From Tetrahymena elliotti 4EA (taxonomy: Eukaryota > Ciliophora > Oligohymenophorea > Hymenostomatida > Tetrahymenidae): DNA of 64,000 nt. Of the stretch, positions 51,121 to 63,633 are shown piece after piece (the stretch's first letter is position 1; every line of letters begins with the position of its first letter). The position numbers were made by a program, and so were the translations under genes. The stretch spans positions 366,760 to 430,759 of the forward strand of contig JH720350.1 in NCBI GenBank assembly GCA_000231825.2, given 5' to 3'. Below the pieces are notes generated by a model. That model made no database searches. It saw nothing but the letters and a program-made list of their open reading frames with translations, and had not been told where the DNA came from.

Positions 51121-51720
51121 TATATTTATTGGTTAATTATTTATAAATGGCTAATATTGAATAATATTTTATATTTATTTCACTAATGTGATTCTCCTTT
51201 AGCTAATATTAATTTTTTTGCTGTTTAATCTATTTATACAACTCTTTAATATGATATTAGTTGATTAATATTTATTTATCAGTCCTCCTTATAAATTCGC
51301 TGGATTCTTTTTTATTAGATACCTTAAAATGAATTGATTGCATAAAAATCGCCAATCAATAAATCATAATTATATTTTCATTTTTGATAAATAAAATTTA
51401 TTTCATTGATTTAAGCAATATTAATTATCCTTTAGTTTTATAATGAACAAACAAACAAATAAACAATTCTAACATAAATTTATTCATACATAAAATATTC
51501 TTTGTTATTTCTTAGATTTATTTAGATAAATAAATCTTAGTAACAAAAGCTAATTTAGACTTTCATTCAAATAATAAATTATTAATAGACTATTCTTAAT
51601 ATATATGTATTAGTTAGTTCTCTAAGTATTTTCTAATTATTTTATTGAAGTAATGTAACGTAACATAATAAAAGATTAAAATATTTTATTTTTTTAACAG
51701 TTTTTGATGAATTTGTTTCT
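51121..51720. other. Intergenic spacer
   Basis: 600 bases of AT-rich sequence between two minus-strand genes, presumably the promoter of the ankyrin-like gene and the 3' flank of the Cys-rich gene. It contains AACAAACAAACAAA-type runs near 51446-51465. No gene was seen. Confidence 0.5.
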
Positions 51721-53792
51721 TCATTGATAATCTACAGAAATATTTCCATATCCAGTATTGGTTATTAGAAGTTTCTTTTATGAATTAAACATGGTTTGTC
51801 TTTATAAATCTCTCTTTGTTTTTAAAAGTTCTTGCTTTTCTATTTTAGCTGGGCAAATTCTATTCTTCTCACCATAATCTTTATTATGATTTGTATCAAA
51901 TTAACCAAGGTGTGTGGGAACTCCTGTGAGTAGCTAAAGATTTTTTTTTAATATTAATTTATTCAGAATTTTAGTGATAATAAAAAGTACGTGGTCACTT
52001 TGCTCCCATTTTTTTTCAACTCCATCTATCTTATGAGGTCTAAAAAAATGATTGTGGGTAGTGTTTCCGATGAAAGGCTTTGGATTTCTTATTTATACAA
52101 AATAATAACTTAATAAATAAATAAATGAAATTATTCATACTTTAAAGCATATTCTAAAGAGCTTTGAGGTACAAATGCATCAAATTTTTATTAGGGTGAA
52201 TTATCTTTCTTATTGTAATAACGATCATAAGTTGTTCCATCAATAAATTTCATTTTATCAGAGGTGGTTCTATCCTATCCTTTAGGGTGATTGAATGTAG
52301 GAACATTTCCAAAATTGATAAAATTTCTCTATTTATAAACAATAGTTAATTTATTAAGATTTAGTTAACTTTATATTTAACTTACATTGTAGGAAGTAAC
52401 CCATTATATTGAAGGTCCTTGCACTATATTATCTTTAGGAACAAATTTACCAGCTTATTCAACTTGGCCAGGATACTAATAATCAACCTTTTTACAGAGA
52501 TAATATACATTAATATAAATAAGCAAATTTTTATAATTTTACTTTTTAAGTGGTATTTGCATGGAATTTAGGATCTTTGGGGATGATTTCATTGTTATAA
52601 TTATTCATGTCAAAGCGAAGATTATCAGTGTTTGTAGGCTTTTTATAATAATTTAACTCATAATTAGTTTTATTTTATTTCATAGGTTTATCTAATTTAG
52701 GTTCTTTAGCATCACATCTACATCCTCCACAAACACATCTAGAGCACAGGCATTCACCTATCAAATTAAATTATTAATTTTTTAATTTTAGTCAAACATT
52801 TTTGAAAAAAATTTACCTTTTATATGCTTGTAGTATTCATCATATTGATTCATAAACTGTTTTAGCTTGGTGTCTAATTTATTATTTTCTGCTTTGGCAG
52901 GGCAAATTTAATCAGTTGGACTGGCAGACCCTTAATGATGATGTGAAGTTTTAACTGGAGAAATTTTACTGTCATCTAATTGTTTAGAAGAGTATCTTGG
53001 ATATGAGCCTTATTCATCATCGTAGTCATATGCTTCAGTTTTTACTGCCCTAGATGGACTTTGATAGAATGTATCATTTTAACCCTTTGAATCACTATTT
53101 GAAAATGATTTTTCATTGTTTAAATCATCATATCCCTTTTTATTTATTTTAGCTAATTTAATTCTATTGTTTTAAGCTGTGGAAGCATTAACTTCTAATT
53201 CTTTCTCTTTTTAAGTTTTGTTGAGTATACTAAGCAATTAATCAATATTAGCATATTTTTATGAAGAATCTGGGCCATTCTTTTTGTTACTAGTCTTAAC
53301 ATTAGCATCTTTTTTATCAACAAATTTATCTATTGATTAGAATTAATTTGAATTAAAGCCATCATGCGATTTTTACACTGCTGGTAACTATCTTTTTAAT
53401 CTTATTTAATCTGTATACTATTTTATATTATTTAAATCAAACCCTTTTAAATGTTAATTTCCATCTACTTAATTGGCAAGTTTGCCTTTTACAAACTTTG
53501 AATGCTAATTATTTTTGCTTAAGTCTTTGTTTTACTTCAGTTCTTACATATATTGAAGATGATTTCTATCTCCCAAACTAAATTCTCCCTATGAAGAAGT
53601 ACGCATAGGATGCTACTATTATTACAAAGAATAATTTCTACGATCAGCTACTTATAAACTAGTCTTTAACTTTTAAGGTATAAATTGATTTTCCCTTTAA
53701 TATTGGATTTCTTGATCTTCACAGTCGAACGAAACACTATTCTGGTATCTCGTTGGTTAATTCTGAGAAATGGATCTTATAGTCCTCTTCAT
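51721..53792 (-). CDS. Cys-rich protein, possibly axonemal (SAXO-like)
   Basis: ATG is the complement of 53790-53792 and TGA the complement of 51721-51723. At least five exons are present (introns include 52758-52816 and one around 51945-52000). The first ~320 residues are polar and low complexity. They are followed by a compact cysteine cluster, ECLCSRCVCGGCRCD, similar in spacing to the N-terminal Cys motif of SAXO/FAM154 stabilisers of axonemal microtubules. Downstream modules carry Tyr/Phe-Pro-Lys patterns (VDYQYPGQVEQAGKFVPKDN; TTSDKMKFIDGTTYDRYY; TGVPTHLGQFD). The phrase ICPAK-E occurs twice, just before the cluster and near the C-terminus. A microtubule-binding or ciliary structural role is an inference from these resemblances. 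No membrane segment is present. The gene is well supported; the family assignment is tentative. Confidence 0.7.
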
Positions 53793-56700
53793 AATAATAA
53801 TATAATTTTGGATATATTTATTTACTAATAATTAATTGAGTGATTGATATTTAATTAAATCAATTATCCAAAATATAATTATCTTTGATTGGCTTATCTA
53901 TAACCATGTAAAATAAATCACTTCTTTTTTTATTGATTACAAAAAAAAGTAAACACTAATTAAAGATACAATAATAATGATCATTAATAAATTTATTAAT
54001 TTAATTATTGCAAAATTGAAATAAATTACTTAACACCAATCATATTTTTCTAATATTTCAGAAAAATTATAGTAAAGTAAAAATATATTTTTATTCTAAA
54101 AAATTCTGTTTTAAATATTATTAGCAGCAATAACTCGCATAAAAGATTTGTTTTAAAAAACTAAAAAATTTTTTAATTTAACTAAATATTTATTTTAAAA
54201 TAACAACTTGCTACAAAATAAAGAATGTTTAAAATATTTTCTTTTCAAAAATAAATTACTGTATTAATTAATGCCAAAAAAAAATATATTTTTTTCAAAA
54301 ATCATATCTCAAAAAATGTATCTAAAATTTTGCAATTTTTGGCCTTGATATGTGGTTTTGAGTGACTATTTATGGTATTTAATGATAAATGTTCAGCAAA
54401 CATTTAAAATATCATTTGAATTGAATATTAAACTGCTATTGTATTGCTTGCACCGCTTTAAGAGAGAGTCTTCAATTAAAATCTAAGTATATATATGATA
54501 AAATCAAATAAGAAAAAAATAGTAGTTATTATTTACTAAAGAGAAAGAGAGAATAATACTATTGATTTTAAATATTTCACTCTTAATTATTAAATTCTCG
54601 AAATACCTTAAATAAATTATTGGTCTATAAATATTTCAATGAACTCATAAAAATTATTTCTTTTTATTAATTGAATAGATTTTTTAGAAATACCAAAAAA
54701 TAATAATTGATATTAAAGATGATTATTTTTATATTCTATTTATCAATCTTAAAACTATTTTAATTAAATCAAATTTTATGACTAAATAAATAATGAATGA
54801 ATTCATTTAAATAAAATCTAATTCTGAGATATTTTGTATCTAAATTGCTCTATATTATGTGCTTCGACTTAGTCTTCAATTATCACATATCCTGGAAAGA
54901 GGTATTTAAATTTTTTTACATGAAAGCTATTTTTGAAATAAAAGAAAATTTTGTTTATTTAAAGAGGTCCTAAAGATTTTTATCAACAAAATCTTTATTC
55001 ATTCATTGTTATGTAAAATTGATAAAGCTGCTTGTAATAAATTTTGATAAGCAAAAAATCTAAAAATACTGTAGAGTAATATCTGATTTTACACTAATAA
55101 TATTCCATTATTTAATTTATTTTAAAAAATTTTAAAACAATGAAAAAAAAACACATTTCTCAAATATTTTTTGAGTTTTTTAGATTTACCTCAAATTTGT
55201 AAATAAAATGGAATTTTTTTAATCTACACCTAATCTATGACTTCTTTAAAAATAATTAGAGATAAAACTAAAAAATGATTGTGATTTAAATAAGGAAGTT
55301 TTAGATTTTTTTAAAATTTTTCACTCCTCAATCAAAGTATAAATTAGGAATACTAATTAATATGTAGAAAGGAAGATAGGATTTTTTAATTTAAATTATA
55401 CAGTGGGGATTTTTATCATTTAAACTTTTATATAATTACAATCACACACAGTATCAAGGCAACTTCATAGAACTGACTAAAACAAATATAGAAACTGACT
55501 ATCCAAAAATATTGAGAAAATATAATATCTTAATTTAAATTAAATTTATTCCATTTTTGAATTTAATTAAAAAAATAGCTCAAATATTAATACTACACAT
55601 TTCTCAAATCTTTTTGTTTGGAGTTTTTTAGATATGCAAAACCTTTTACATACTGTTTATTTATATGTTAAAAATTTAGGAAATCATTTTATAAGTAATA
55701 ATTTAAGTATTAAATTGAATCTTTATTTACCTTTCTTTTTAAAAAAATTCAATGATATTAAATCTTATTAAAAAAATGTAAATTTAAAAAGATTATCACA
55801 TAAGTTAAACATTGATTGGTTGCTTTCTTTTTACTTGAATACTCTTCATAGATATTAAGTTGCTTTTTAGTACATTTATCAAATATAAATTCATATTCTT
55901 AAAATGGAATGCTGAATACTCTTTATAGAATTTCATAATGTAGGGTTAATTTTTCCTCATATAAAAGTCATGAAATTTTAACAAAAATTTTTTTATTCAA
56001 AAAATCTTCCATTTTTTCTAAAGAATTAAAACAGTGATTTAAAATATACTATTCATTTTTGAATGAAAAAAAAAAGTAGCAAATGTTTAAAAATTTATTT
56101 AAAATAAAAATAAAAAGAAATATTTTCTACAATCAACAATGAAATTAAAATAATATTTTTAACTTTTCTTTATTTAGCTGATCTTATTCAGGTATAAAAT
56201 ACTAATAACTTGTTTCGAAATGAAATTCTTTTACAATATTTCTTCTACCTTAATTGATATTATTCTTACAAAAATTAAAGACTGGCTTACTTACGTATTT
56301 TAATTTTTAAAAATGTAAGAAAGATTTATCTCGGTGTTATATATTTATTTTTAATTTGTTATATTATTTTCCTCTCTTTTATAAATAAAAATCCATAATA
56401 GATTATTTCTAAAATAAAAAATCACTTTAAGATTGTGAGTTTGATAAAATGGTATTTACTTCTTTCAATTTTTTTTAATGTTAGTGAAGAAGATATAATT
56501 TAGAATAACAATTTGATTTTAATTTAGAGGAAAATCATCTAAAAAAGATAATTTTATTTCTATTGTTGATAAAAAAAATAGTCTAAAAATCAGCTGAGAG
56601 TATTGTTAAATAATTTGATGCTTTTTACTTTTCATAGATGTAAAAAAGCTATTTATTTAGCATTAAAGGCTCTGTATAAATATATTGTTTGTTATTTTTA

Positions 56701-57899
56701 TAATTTTATTTTTTTGAAATAAAAATTAATACTCTATCTAAATGCTTTCAACTTTTAAAAGTACAGCTTTAAATATTCATTACAATATTTTCTGTTCAAA
56801 ATAAAAAATAATATTTTAAGAAATTGAAAATATACTCTTGATAAATTTTAAAATTTAAAAGTTGAAAATGACTTCATTAAGATAATAATGGAAAAGTGAT
56901 AACTCAATTAAATGTCATCATAATTATCATACAAAAAAATTAAATGATGATAATAATTAATTATTTATTTAGATCTAATTATCTTTTAATTTATGAAATT
57001 GAATTTTCCATTTAGTGGTAAATTTATGATTTGTAAATCTTTACCATCTCAATTCATTTGCGCATTTAGAAACATTTAGAAGATTGAATATTGTCTATCA
57101 AAATATACATAGACAAATAAACTAAAAATGAAAATTTTTATCATAAAGAAAACATTTTTCAAGAAACATATTTAAAATACTGACTGAGTTAATATCTAGA
57201 AATGAAATAATTTCAAATAATTCTTTTGTTACAAAAAATGAATAAGGAGAAGTGTATTCAAAGCAATAAAAGATATTAATAGAATCATCTAATTAGCAGA
57301 TTCTACTTTTTAAAAGGTGTTTCTTTATTAGGTCTTTTGTATTTTCTTAGTTTTCTATTAATAATCCTAGAACAAATGGTTTTTAAAGTTAAACTTTATT
57401 CTTTTATTAATAAGCATTATGCTAAGGTATACAAAGAAAACTTTTTTTCATTTTTTCAACTTAAAATCTACTAAAAATAGCCAAAAATTGAATTGCCTTC
57501 TGTGAGAACTTAACCTTTTGTGTAACAAATGTTTAAAAATAAAATCAAGTCAAATTAGCAGCATCTAAAATTAAAATGAATGATTAAAAGAAATTGGATG
57601 TAAAAATTTAATAAAAGAAATTAATTTTGAAATTAGGATAATTCTTTTAGTATAAGATATGATATGCTCTATATCAGCTAGACTTAACTTATGATATTTG
57701 AGCTCTTAATAAAAGAATTTGTTCATTAAAAAACAAAGAAATTCAATAATATGAATTTATGACTAATTTTCTAATCAAATGTTTGTTTGATTTCTTTTCA
57801 ATACATACCAGCTAACTTTAAGTAGAAACCTATTTATTTATCACTTTGATAAATAATTAATTTACAAATAAATTAAAAATAAATTAAAATTAATCTAAA
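53793..57899. other. Long AT-rich intergenic region
   Basis: About 4.1 kb without a supportable gene on either strand, the longest empty stretch in the window. A diverged ~40-base direct repeat, CACATTTCTCAAAT...GAGTTTTTTAGAT, occurs near 55152-55190 and 55597-55635. The last few hundred bases are the promoter and leader of the protease gene at 57900, with TAAAAATAAATTAAAAT-like A-rich sequence just before the ATG as usual for Tetrahymena. Confidence 0.5.
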
Positions 57900-58862
57900 A
57901 TGAACAAGACTCTCATCTTCGCTTTAGTTGGTGTTTTGGCTTTATCCGCCACTGCCTTGGTTGCCTTCCACAGCCACTCTCACAATATCAGAGCTGAATC
58001 TGACCCCGTTTCTCTCTTCAAGCAATTCAAGCATACCTACAACAAGAGATACGCTGACCCCACTTTCGAAACCTACAGATTCGGTGTCTTCACCCAAAAC
58101 TTAGAAGTTATCAAGACTGACTCTACTTTCGGTATCACCTAATTCATGGACTTAACTCCCGCTGAATTCGCTCAATCTTTCCTCAACTTACACGAAAAGG
58201 TTAACGCCACTCAAGTCTTCGAAGCTGAAGGTGATGCTACTGAAGTTGATTGGACTGCTTAAGGTAAGGTTACCCCTGTTAAGAATTAAGGTTCTTGTGG
58301 TTCTTGCTGGGCTTTCTCCACTATTGGTGCCGTTGAATCTGCTCTCTTGATTTCCGGTGAAGGTGAACAAAAGACTCTTAACCTTGCTGAATAAGAATTG
58401 GTTGACTGTGCTAAGAAGCCCAAGTACGACTCTAACGGTTGCAACGGTGGTTGGATGGTTGAAGGTTTCAAGTACATCATTGACAACAAGATCTCCCAAA
58501 CTGCTAACTACCCCTACACTGCTAAGGACGGTAAGTGCAAGGACACCTCTGCTTTCTAAAAGTACTCCATCACTAACTACGCTGAAGTCAAGGAAGGTGA
58601 TTGCAATTCCCTCAACGCTGCTTTATAACACGGTCCCGTCTCCGTTGCCGTTGATGCCTCTAACTTCTAATTCTACTCCAGTGGTGTCTTCAAAAACTGT
58701 AAGACTAACCTCAATCACGGTGTCCTCTTAGTTGCTAACACTGACAACAGTCTTAAGATTAAGAACTCTTGGGGTGCTTCTTGGGGTGAAAAGGGTTTCA
58801 TCAGATTACAAGTTGGTAACACTTGCGGTGTCTGCAATGCTGCTTCTTATCCTATTGTTTGA
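57900..58862 (+). CDS. Secreted papain-family cysteine protease (cathepsin L-like)
   Basis: One exon, 320 residues. A signal peptide ([20 protein letters not shown]) precedes an I29 inhibitor prodomain at ~38-95, with an ERFNIN-type helix ([16 protein letters not shown]) and [12 protein letters not shown]. The mature enzyme starts near EVDWTAQGKV (~residue 116). The catalytic centre is [12 protein letters not shown], with Gln130 (encoded by TAA), nucleophile Cys136, His273 in LNHGV and Asn289 in KNSWG. All are intact, so an active C1 peptidase acting in lysosomal/phagosomal digestion or secretion is expected (family knowledge). Codon use is strongly biased to C-ending codons with locally higher G+C, unlike neighbouring genes, indicating high expression. 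Its 3' end and downstream flank are duplicated immediately after it. Confidence 0.97.
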
Positions 58863-59583
58863 AAAAACACTAATAAATTAAGATCAGAAAAAATCAGAAA
58901 CTGAAAATATAAAATAATTTTTAATGTTGTCATATTAATAATCCCTTTATATTTGATGTTTTGTATAAATAATTAAATAACAAAGAAACAAAAACTCTTA
59001 ATTAAAATATCCATTTTTATTTCTAACTACTAATTATGAATTTTTTAAATATTCAATAGCTAAAAGAAAAGTGTATTTATTTATTTCCTCAAATATTGTT
59101 ACTAACTAATTACAAGGTTCTATTTTAGTTTCTCAAAAGACTAATCAAGATGAAATAGAAAAAAAAACATAGTTTTGAAAAGGGTTTCATCCAATTACCG
59201 ATTACTAGTTAGCAACACTTGCGGTGCCTGCAATGCTGCTTCTTATTCTATTGTTTGAAAAAACAATAACAAATTAAGATCAGAAAAAATCAGAAACTGA
59301 AAATATAAAATAATTCTTAATGTTTTCATATTAACAATCCCTTTATATTTGATGTTTTGTATGAATAATTAAATAACAAAGAAACAAAAACTGCTTAATT
59401 AATATCTCTATTTTTATTTCTAACTACTAATTATGAATTTTTGAAATATTGAATAGCTAAAAGAAACGTGTATTTATTTATTTATTTCCTTGAAAATGGT
59501 TATTAACTAAATAAATGCTAGATTCTATTTTAGTTTCTCAAAAGATTAATTAAGATGAAGTAGAAAAAAAGAAACACAGTTTT
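58788..59583 (+). repeat. Tandem duplication of the protease 3' end and flank
   Basis: Copy 1 is 58788-59176 and starts inside the protease coding sequence at GAAAAGGGTTTCATC. Copy 2 is 59177 to about 59583 and repeats the last ~25 codons, the stop and ~310 bases of 3' flank with scattered substitutions and small indels. The junction is exact, with copy 1 ending ...AGTTTT directly before copy 2's GAAAAGG. This indicates unequal exchange or slippage at this locus. Confidence 0.93.
59177..59258 (+). pseudogene. C-terminal fragment of papain-family protease
   Basis: Part of the tandem duplication. Codons for GFI and for NTCGACNAASYSIV are recognisable and end at the same TGA as the intact gene. 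An insertion of about eight bases between them (around CCGATTACTAGTTAGC) breaks the frame. There is no promoter or start; it is a dead fragment. Confidence 0.9.
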
Positions 59584-59761
59584 TCTATTTTATTTAAATT
59601 TTATTTATCTATCTCTACCCAATAAATAAAAATTATTTAAATTTTTCTTTTAATTTTAAAGTTTCAATTTTAGATTTATGAATATATTTTTTATTTTAAT
59701 AATATTTCAATGATAAAAAGATTTAAGAATATCAGTAGCAAGCACTATTCTCTTTTTATAA

Positions 59762-60017
59762 ATGCTAACGTAAAAACAATTAAATAGTTAGAAAAGGTTT
59801 TTCATATTTAATAAAACTTTACTTATTAGATTCGATAAAGAAAATCTAAATTTAAAAGAATATTATGTGATAGCAAATGCATTTATTAGATTTTTGATCA
59901 TCTATCAAGCAATTAACAAAAAGATTTTCACTATTAAGGCATATTTTTATTTCAAAGCAGAGTTTCTAATTTTGTAATTTATTAAATTAATAAAAAATTA
60001 AATATTTACTAAAAAAA
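59762..60017 (+). other. Upstream half of a duplicated block with a conserved reading frame
   Basis: This sequence before the truncated protease copy is similar to 63410-63633 before the next copy. In one frame (ATG at 59762) both blocks read LLIRFDKENLNL, then KEY-V-ANAFIRFLI-YQ-I, then KK-FT-KA. Differences include synonymous changes (Arg, Phe, Asp codons), conservative replacements (Ile/Val) and one 6-base in-frame indel. The frames end differently, so it is either a small gene, a relic or promoter sequence that is open by chance. Confidence 0.4.
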
Positions 60018-60371
60018 ATGAACAAAATCCTTATTATTGCTTTGGTTAGTGCTTTGGCTTTTTCAGCTATCAGATTTATTTCCTTCAAAGACTCTTCCCT
60101 CAGTATAAGAGGCTAACGAGATGTCCTTACATTCTTCAAGTAGTTTAAGCAAAAATTCCACATAAAGTATACTGATCCTGACTTTGAATCTTACAGATTT
60201 GGTGTTTTTTCATAAAATCTAGAAGTAATGAAAACTGATTATGATTCTAATTTTGATATTACCTAATTTATGGCTTTTGGTCTTCCCTAACTTATGGATT
60301 TAACTCCTGCAGAATTCTCTTAATTATACCTTACATTGAAGGTTAATAATAGAAATGATGAAACCATTTGA
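60018..60371 (+). pseudogene. Truncated protease paralogue: signal peptide and I29 prodomain only
   Basis: ATG at 60018-60020 opens a 117-codon frame ending at TGA 60369-60371. It encodes a signal peptide (MNKILIIALVSALAFSAI) and an I29-like propeptide with FESYRFGVFSQNLEVM and [18 protein letters not shown], plus a small insertion (AFGLPQ) relative to its sister at 63634. The sister reads GGA where this copy has TGA, so one substitution created the stop. Downstream similarity fades and no catalytic domain follows before 63 kb. It is most simply a pseudogene. The remaining product would nevertheless be a secreted stand-alone propeptide, a known kind of C1-protease inhibitor in animals (CTLA-2/BCPI type), so function cannot be excluded. 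Confidence 0.75.
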
Positions 60372-60542
60372 GATTTTTATAGGGCTGATTTAAATATTGA
60401 AATAAAAGGCTTGCAATGACTCCTCTTTCCCTAGTCTATGAAATCATCTAAATTTAATAAATATCAAGAGTTATATATGATAGTTGTTAAATTCTGAAGT
60501 TAAGAAAAGTCTAAAAATTTAACAATTAAGCTTTAAAAATAA

Positions 60543-60720
60543 ATTATTTTATGTTAAATATTGTGACAAATATTATTAAATAAACATTTATATATATATA
60601 AAAATTTTAAAAGTTAATCTTTAATAATAACTATTATTTTATATTAAATATTGTGACAAATATTATTAAATAAACATTTTTATAATAAAAATTTTAAAAG
60701 TTAATCTTTAATAATAACTT
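60543..60720. repeat. ~90-bp tandem direct repeat (two copies)
   Basis: Copies about 60543-60632 and 60633-60720 share ATTATTTTAT-TTAAATATTG, then TGACAAATATTATTAAATAA and AAAAGTTAATCTTTAATAAT. They differ mainly by a (TA)n tract in copy 1 and single substitutions. Non-coding. Confidence 0.93.
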
Positions 60721-62117
60721 TTAGACTTGAAAAATAACATCAAAAATTCCTAAAATCATTCAGATCTAAATTCTTATTCTGCAAAAAAAGCAAATTTTTA
60801 AATCTAATTTATGAGATGAATTAAATACTAAAATAAACTTAATTTTTCAAATAATTTAATAAAATGAATTCTTTTAAGTATGAGCAATTAGATTTAGTTT
60901 ATTCAATGAAAAAAAGTTAGATATTTATGATTTTTAAAATTCAAAAATTTGTTTTGAATGATTATTTAATAATTTAAAAAGAATATAAATAACTTTTTAA
61001 TTCATATTTTGCCCAAAAAATTATTTTTTTAAATGTTTCTATGCAGTTTATCTAGCCATAATATATTTAATTGTGATTTTATCTACATAAACTTTAAAAA
61101 TTTAGTCTTAAGTTGTTAAAATTTTAGCTGAGTATACTTTAAAGATATTTCTTAGATTGCACCTAAATTTTAATATATTAAATTAATTTTTTTCATATTA
61201 TTTTTTTTAAGAAAAGAATTAATGATAATATTTTGAATTTTAATAATTTTGTTTTTGTGAAAGTTAATACCTGAATTTAAATTTTATTCTAAAATAAAAT
61301 ATCTATTTATTTATTTATTATTGTGGGCTTTTGAATAATTTTATTTATTAAGAAAGTAATGTAGCGTTTGAATTAAAATTTTCATGAATTAATTTTTATT
61401 ACGTTAGTGAATGTACTTTAAATAAATAATAATGTGTATCTAAAAATAAATTTCTTTTTAGATGTTTTATTAAATAAATTCTATTAACAGTAATTAAATA
61501 AAACCTATTATTCTAAAATTTTTTTAATTGTGAAACACTAAAAGGTAAATATCTAAATGATTTTAAATGGCAAATAATAGTTAATGTTTCCTGAATGTGA
61601 AGCTTTAATTAATGTTACATCAACTATCTTTTTATTTTTGCAAAAAATTTTGTAAATGAAATAAATCAAAAGTAATTTTTAATCTTCAATTTCTAAAATA
61701 ATTTTATATTTTTGAAATTGTTGTTTTTTAATTTGATGAATTTTTTAGAAGAAAATAATTCTCAAATATTTGAACAGCAAGTAAATGGTGAATTTATTTA
61801 TATCTGTAAATATTTTTTAAAAAATTGTATGAATAAGAATTATTTCTAATTAAGTATTTGATGCTGAGAAAGTTACTTTTAATTAAATTAGTAATACTAA
61901 GAAATTTAGAAATTGTAAAAGCTAAGTAATAAAATCAAGGGATTTACTATTTTTCATTACTTTTAGTAATATTTACATCCTTTTAATAAATAAATAATAT
62001 TCTTGTTTAACTAGTTTGTAATGACATATTATTTTAAGTAAAAGTTAAAGACAAATTAATCCTTAAAAATTAAAAAAACAAACATAATTAAGAATACAGG
62101 ATTTCAAAGAAACTAAA

Positions 62118-62219
62118 ATGAATAAATTGAGAAAAGCTTTTACCTTCTTCAGGCCTATTATTTTCCTTTTTATTGTTGTCTTTAATAATGTTTACTTTAC
62201 AAGAAAATAAAGCTGGTGA
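62118..62219 (+). CDS. Possible 33-residue hydrophobic peptide or first exon
   Basis: ATG at 62118-62120 to TGA 62217-62219. A basic start (MNKLRKAFTFFRP) is followed by a hydrophobic stretch (IIFLFIVVFNNVYF), a signal-anchor pattern. A GTGATA at the end could be a splice donor, so it may be a first exon, but no second exon was recognised. Confidence 0.25.
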
Positions 62220-63314
62220 TAGTATTTAAATTTACTCAAGCTTGATACTTACAAAAAAATAATCTAATTATTTAAAAAAGAGTTTTAACTTAAAATAATT
62301 TTTGATAAATTAAAATGGTATGTATGATAATAATTTCATTTTATGGAAAGAAGTTTGTTTTCAAAATAAAAAATTAAAGATTTTTTGATTAATTAGGAAA
62401 AGATATAAAAAAACAATTTTCAAAAGAAACTGAAAGTTTAATTGATAATAATAAAAGGTTAAGTACTAAATTATTAACAGTTTAAATAATAATATTCTAT
62501 TTACAAAAAAAAATAGTAAAGTCATCTTTTGAAAAATGTTCAAATAATTGAATCTTTTTTTTTATAGAGTAGATATTTTCTATTCTTAACTTATTAGATC
62601 TATTATTTTATCTCTAAGCTTATTATAGTAGTCAAACATTTTTTATTTTTATTTGTAAAATTTTTAAAATAGTTATTTGTTTATTAGTATTATGACATTG
62701 AATTTTTATTTAAGTTGATAATAATTTTTTTATAAAAAAAGATAAATATTTTGATATTAATATATTTTCTCAAATATAATTTTCAATTAACTAAGTAGAA
62801 GATTTGATTAAGTAAGATTTAAATATTTATTCTTTTACTAAATTAGATTTTGTTAAAAAGTTAACCTGAAATATTAAAACCAAAAAAAAGTTATGTAAGA
62901 ATGTTATTTTTAAAATAAATAGTCAAAAATATTTTTTTTGAGAATTAAATTGATATTAACAATTATTATTAATTTGAAAGATATCATTGTTATTTATTTA
63001 AAATTAGAATAAAAGGAGTAATAGATCATAATAATAAATATAAAAAAAATCACTTTTAATAAAATAATTTTGCTTAATTATTAAATAAGAATAAATTTAC
63101 AAATAAAAAATAATATTTTAAAACTATTTTTTGCCTAATTTATAATCAAATAATGAAGAAGATGCAAGGTATACAAAATTTTAAATCTATACACATTTAT
63201 TTAATCTTTGAAATTATCAATTTTATAAAAGAAATAAAAATTATCTTTCTTTTTCCTTGATTTTTAAAGCAAGCATAAGCTAATCAATATTAATATTTTC
63301 TAATCATTTTTATT

Positions 63315-63578
63315 ATGAAGAGTACTCAAGGCCTTCAAATATTTAGATTGATACACATTTTTTGTTGTTTTTTATATTATGAATTTTATAAAAGAAATAA
63401 AAATACATCTTTTTCTAATATTAAAATTTTACTTATTAGATTTGACAAAGAAAATCTAAATTTATTTGTAAAAGAATATTGTGTGAAAGCAAATGCATTT
63501 ATTAGGTTTTTGATCGTCTATCAAACAATTGACAAAAAGGTTTTCACTTTTAAGGCAATATTTATATTTCAAAGCTGA
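63315..63578 (+). CDS. Possible 87-residue ORF in the duplicated upstream block
   Basis: ATG at 63315, TGA at 63576-63578. The product begins MKSTQGLQIFRLIHIFCCFL and contains LLIRFDKENLNLFVKEY and ANAFIRFLIVYQTIDKKVFT. The latter part is matched by the block at 59762-60017 with largely protein-conservative differences. It ends 55 bases before the next protease ATG, so it may be leader or promoter sequence of that gene. No known family is recognised. Confidence 0.3.
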   Translation: MKSTQGLQIFRLIHIFCCFLYYEFYKRNKNTSFSNIKILLIRFDKENLNLFVKEYCVKANAFIRFLIVYQTIDKKVFTFKAIFIFQS

Positions 63579-63633
63579 GTTTCTAATTAGATAATTTATT
63601 AAATTAATAAAAAATTAAATATTTACAAAAAAA

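Larger units (their letters stand above)
60372..63314. other. Intergenic region between protease copies
   Basis: AT-rich, about 2.9 kb. It holds the 88-90 bp tandem repeat at 60543-60720 and a 33-residue ORF at 62118. No remnant of the protease catalytic domain was found, so the truncated copy's 3' part has been lost rather than displaced within this region. Confidence 0.5.
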
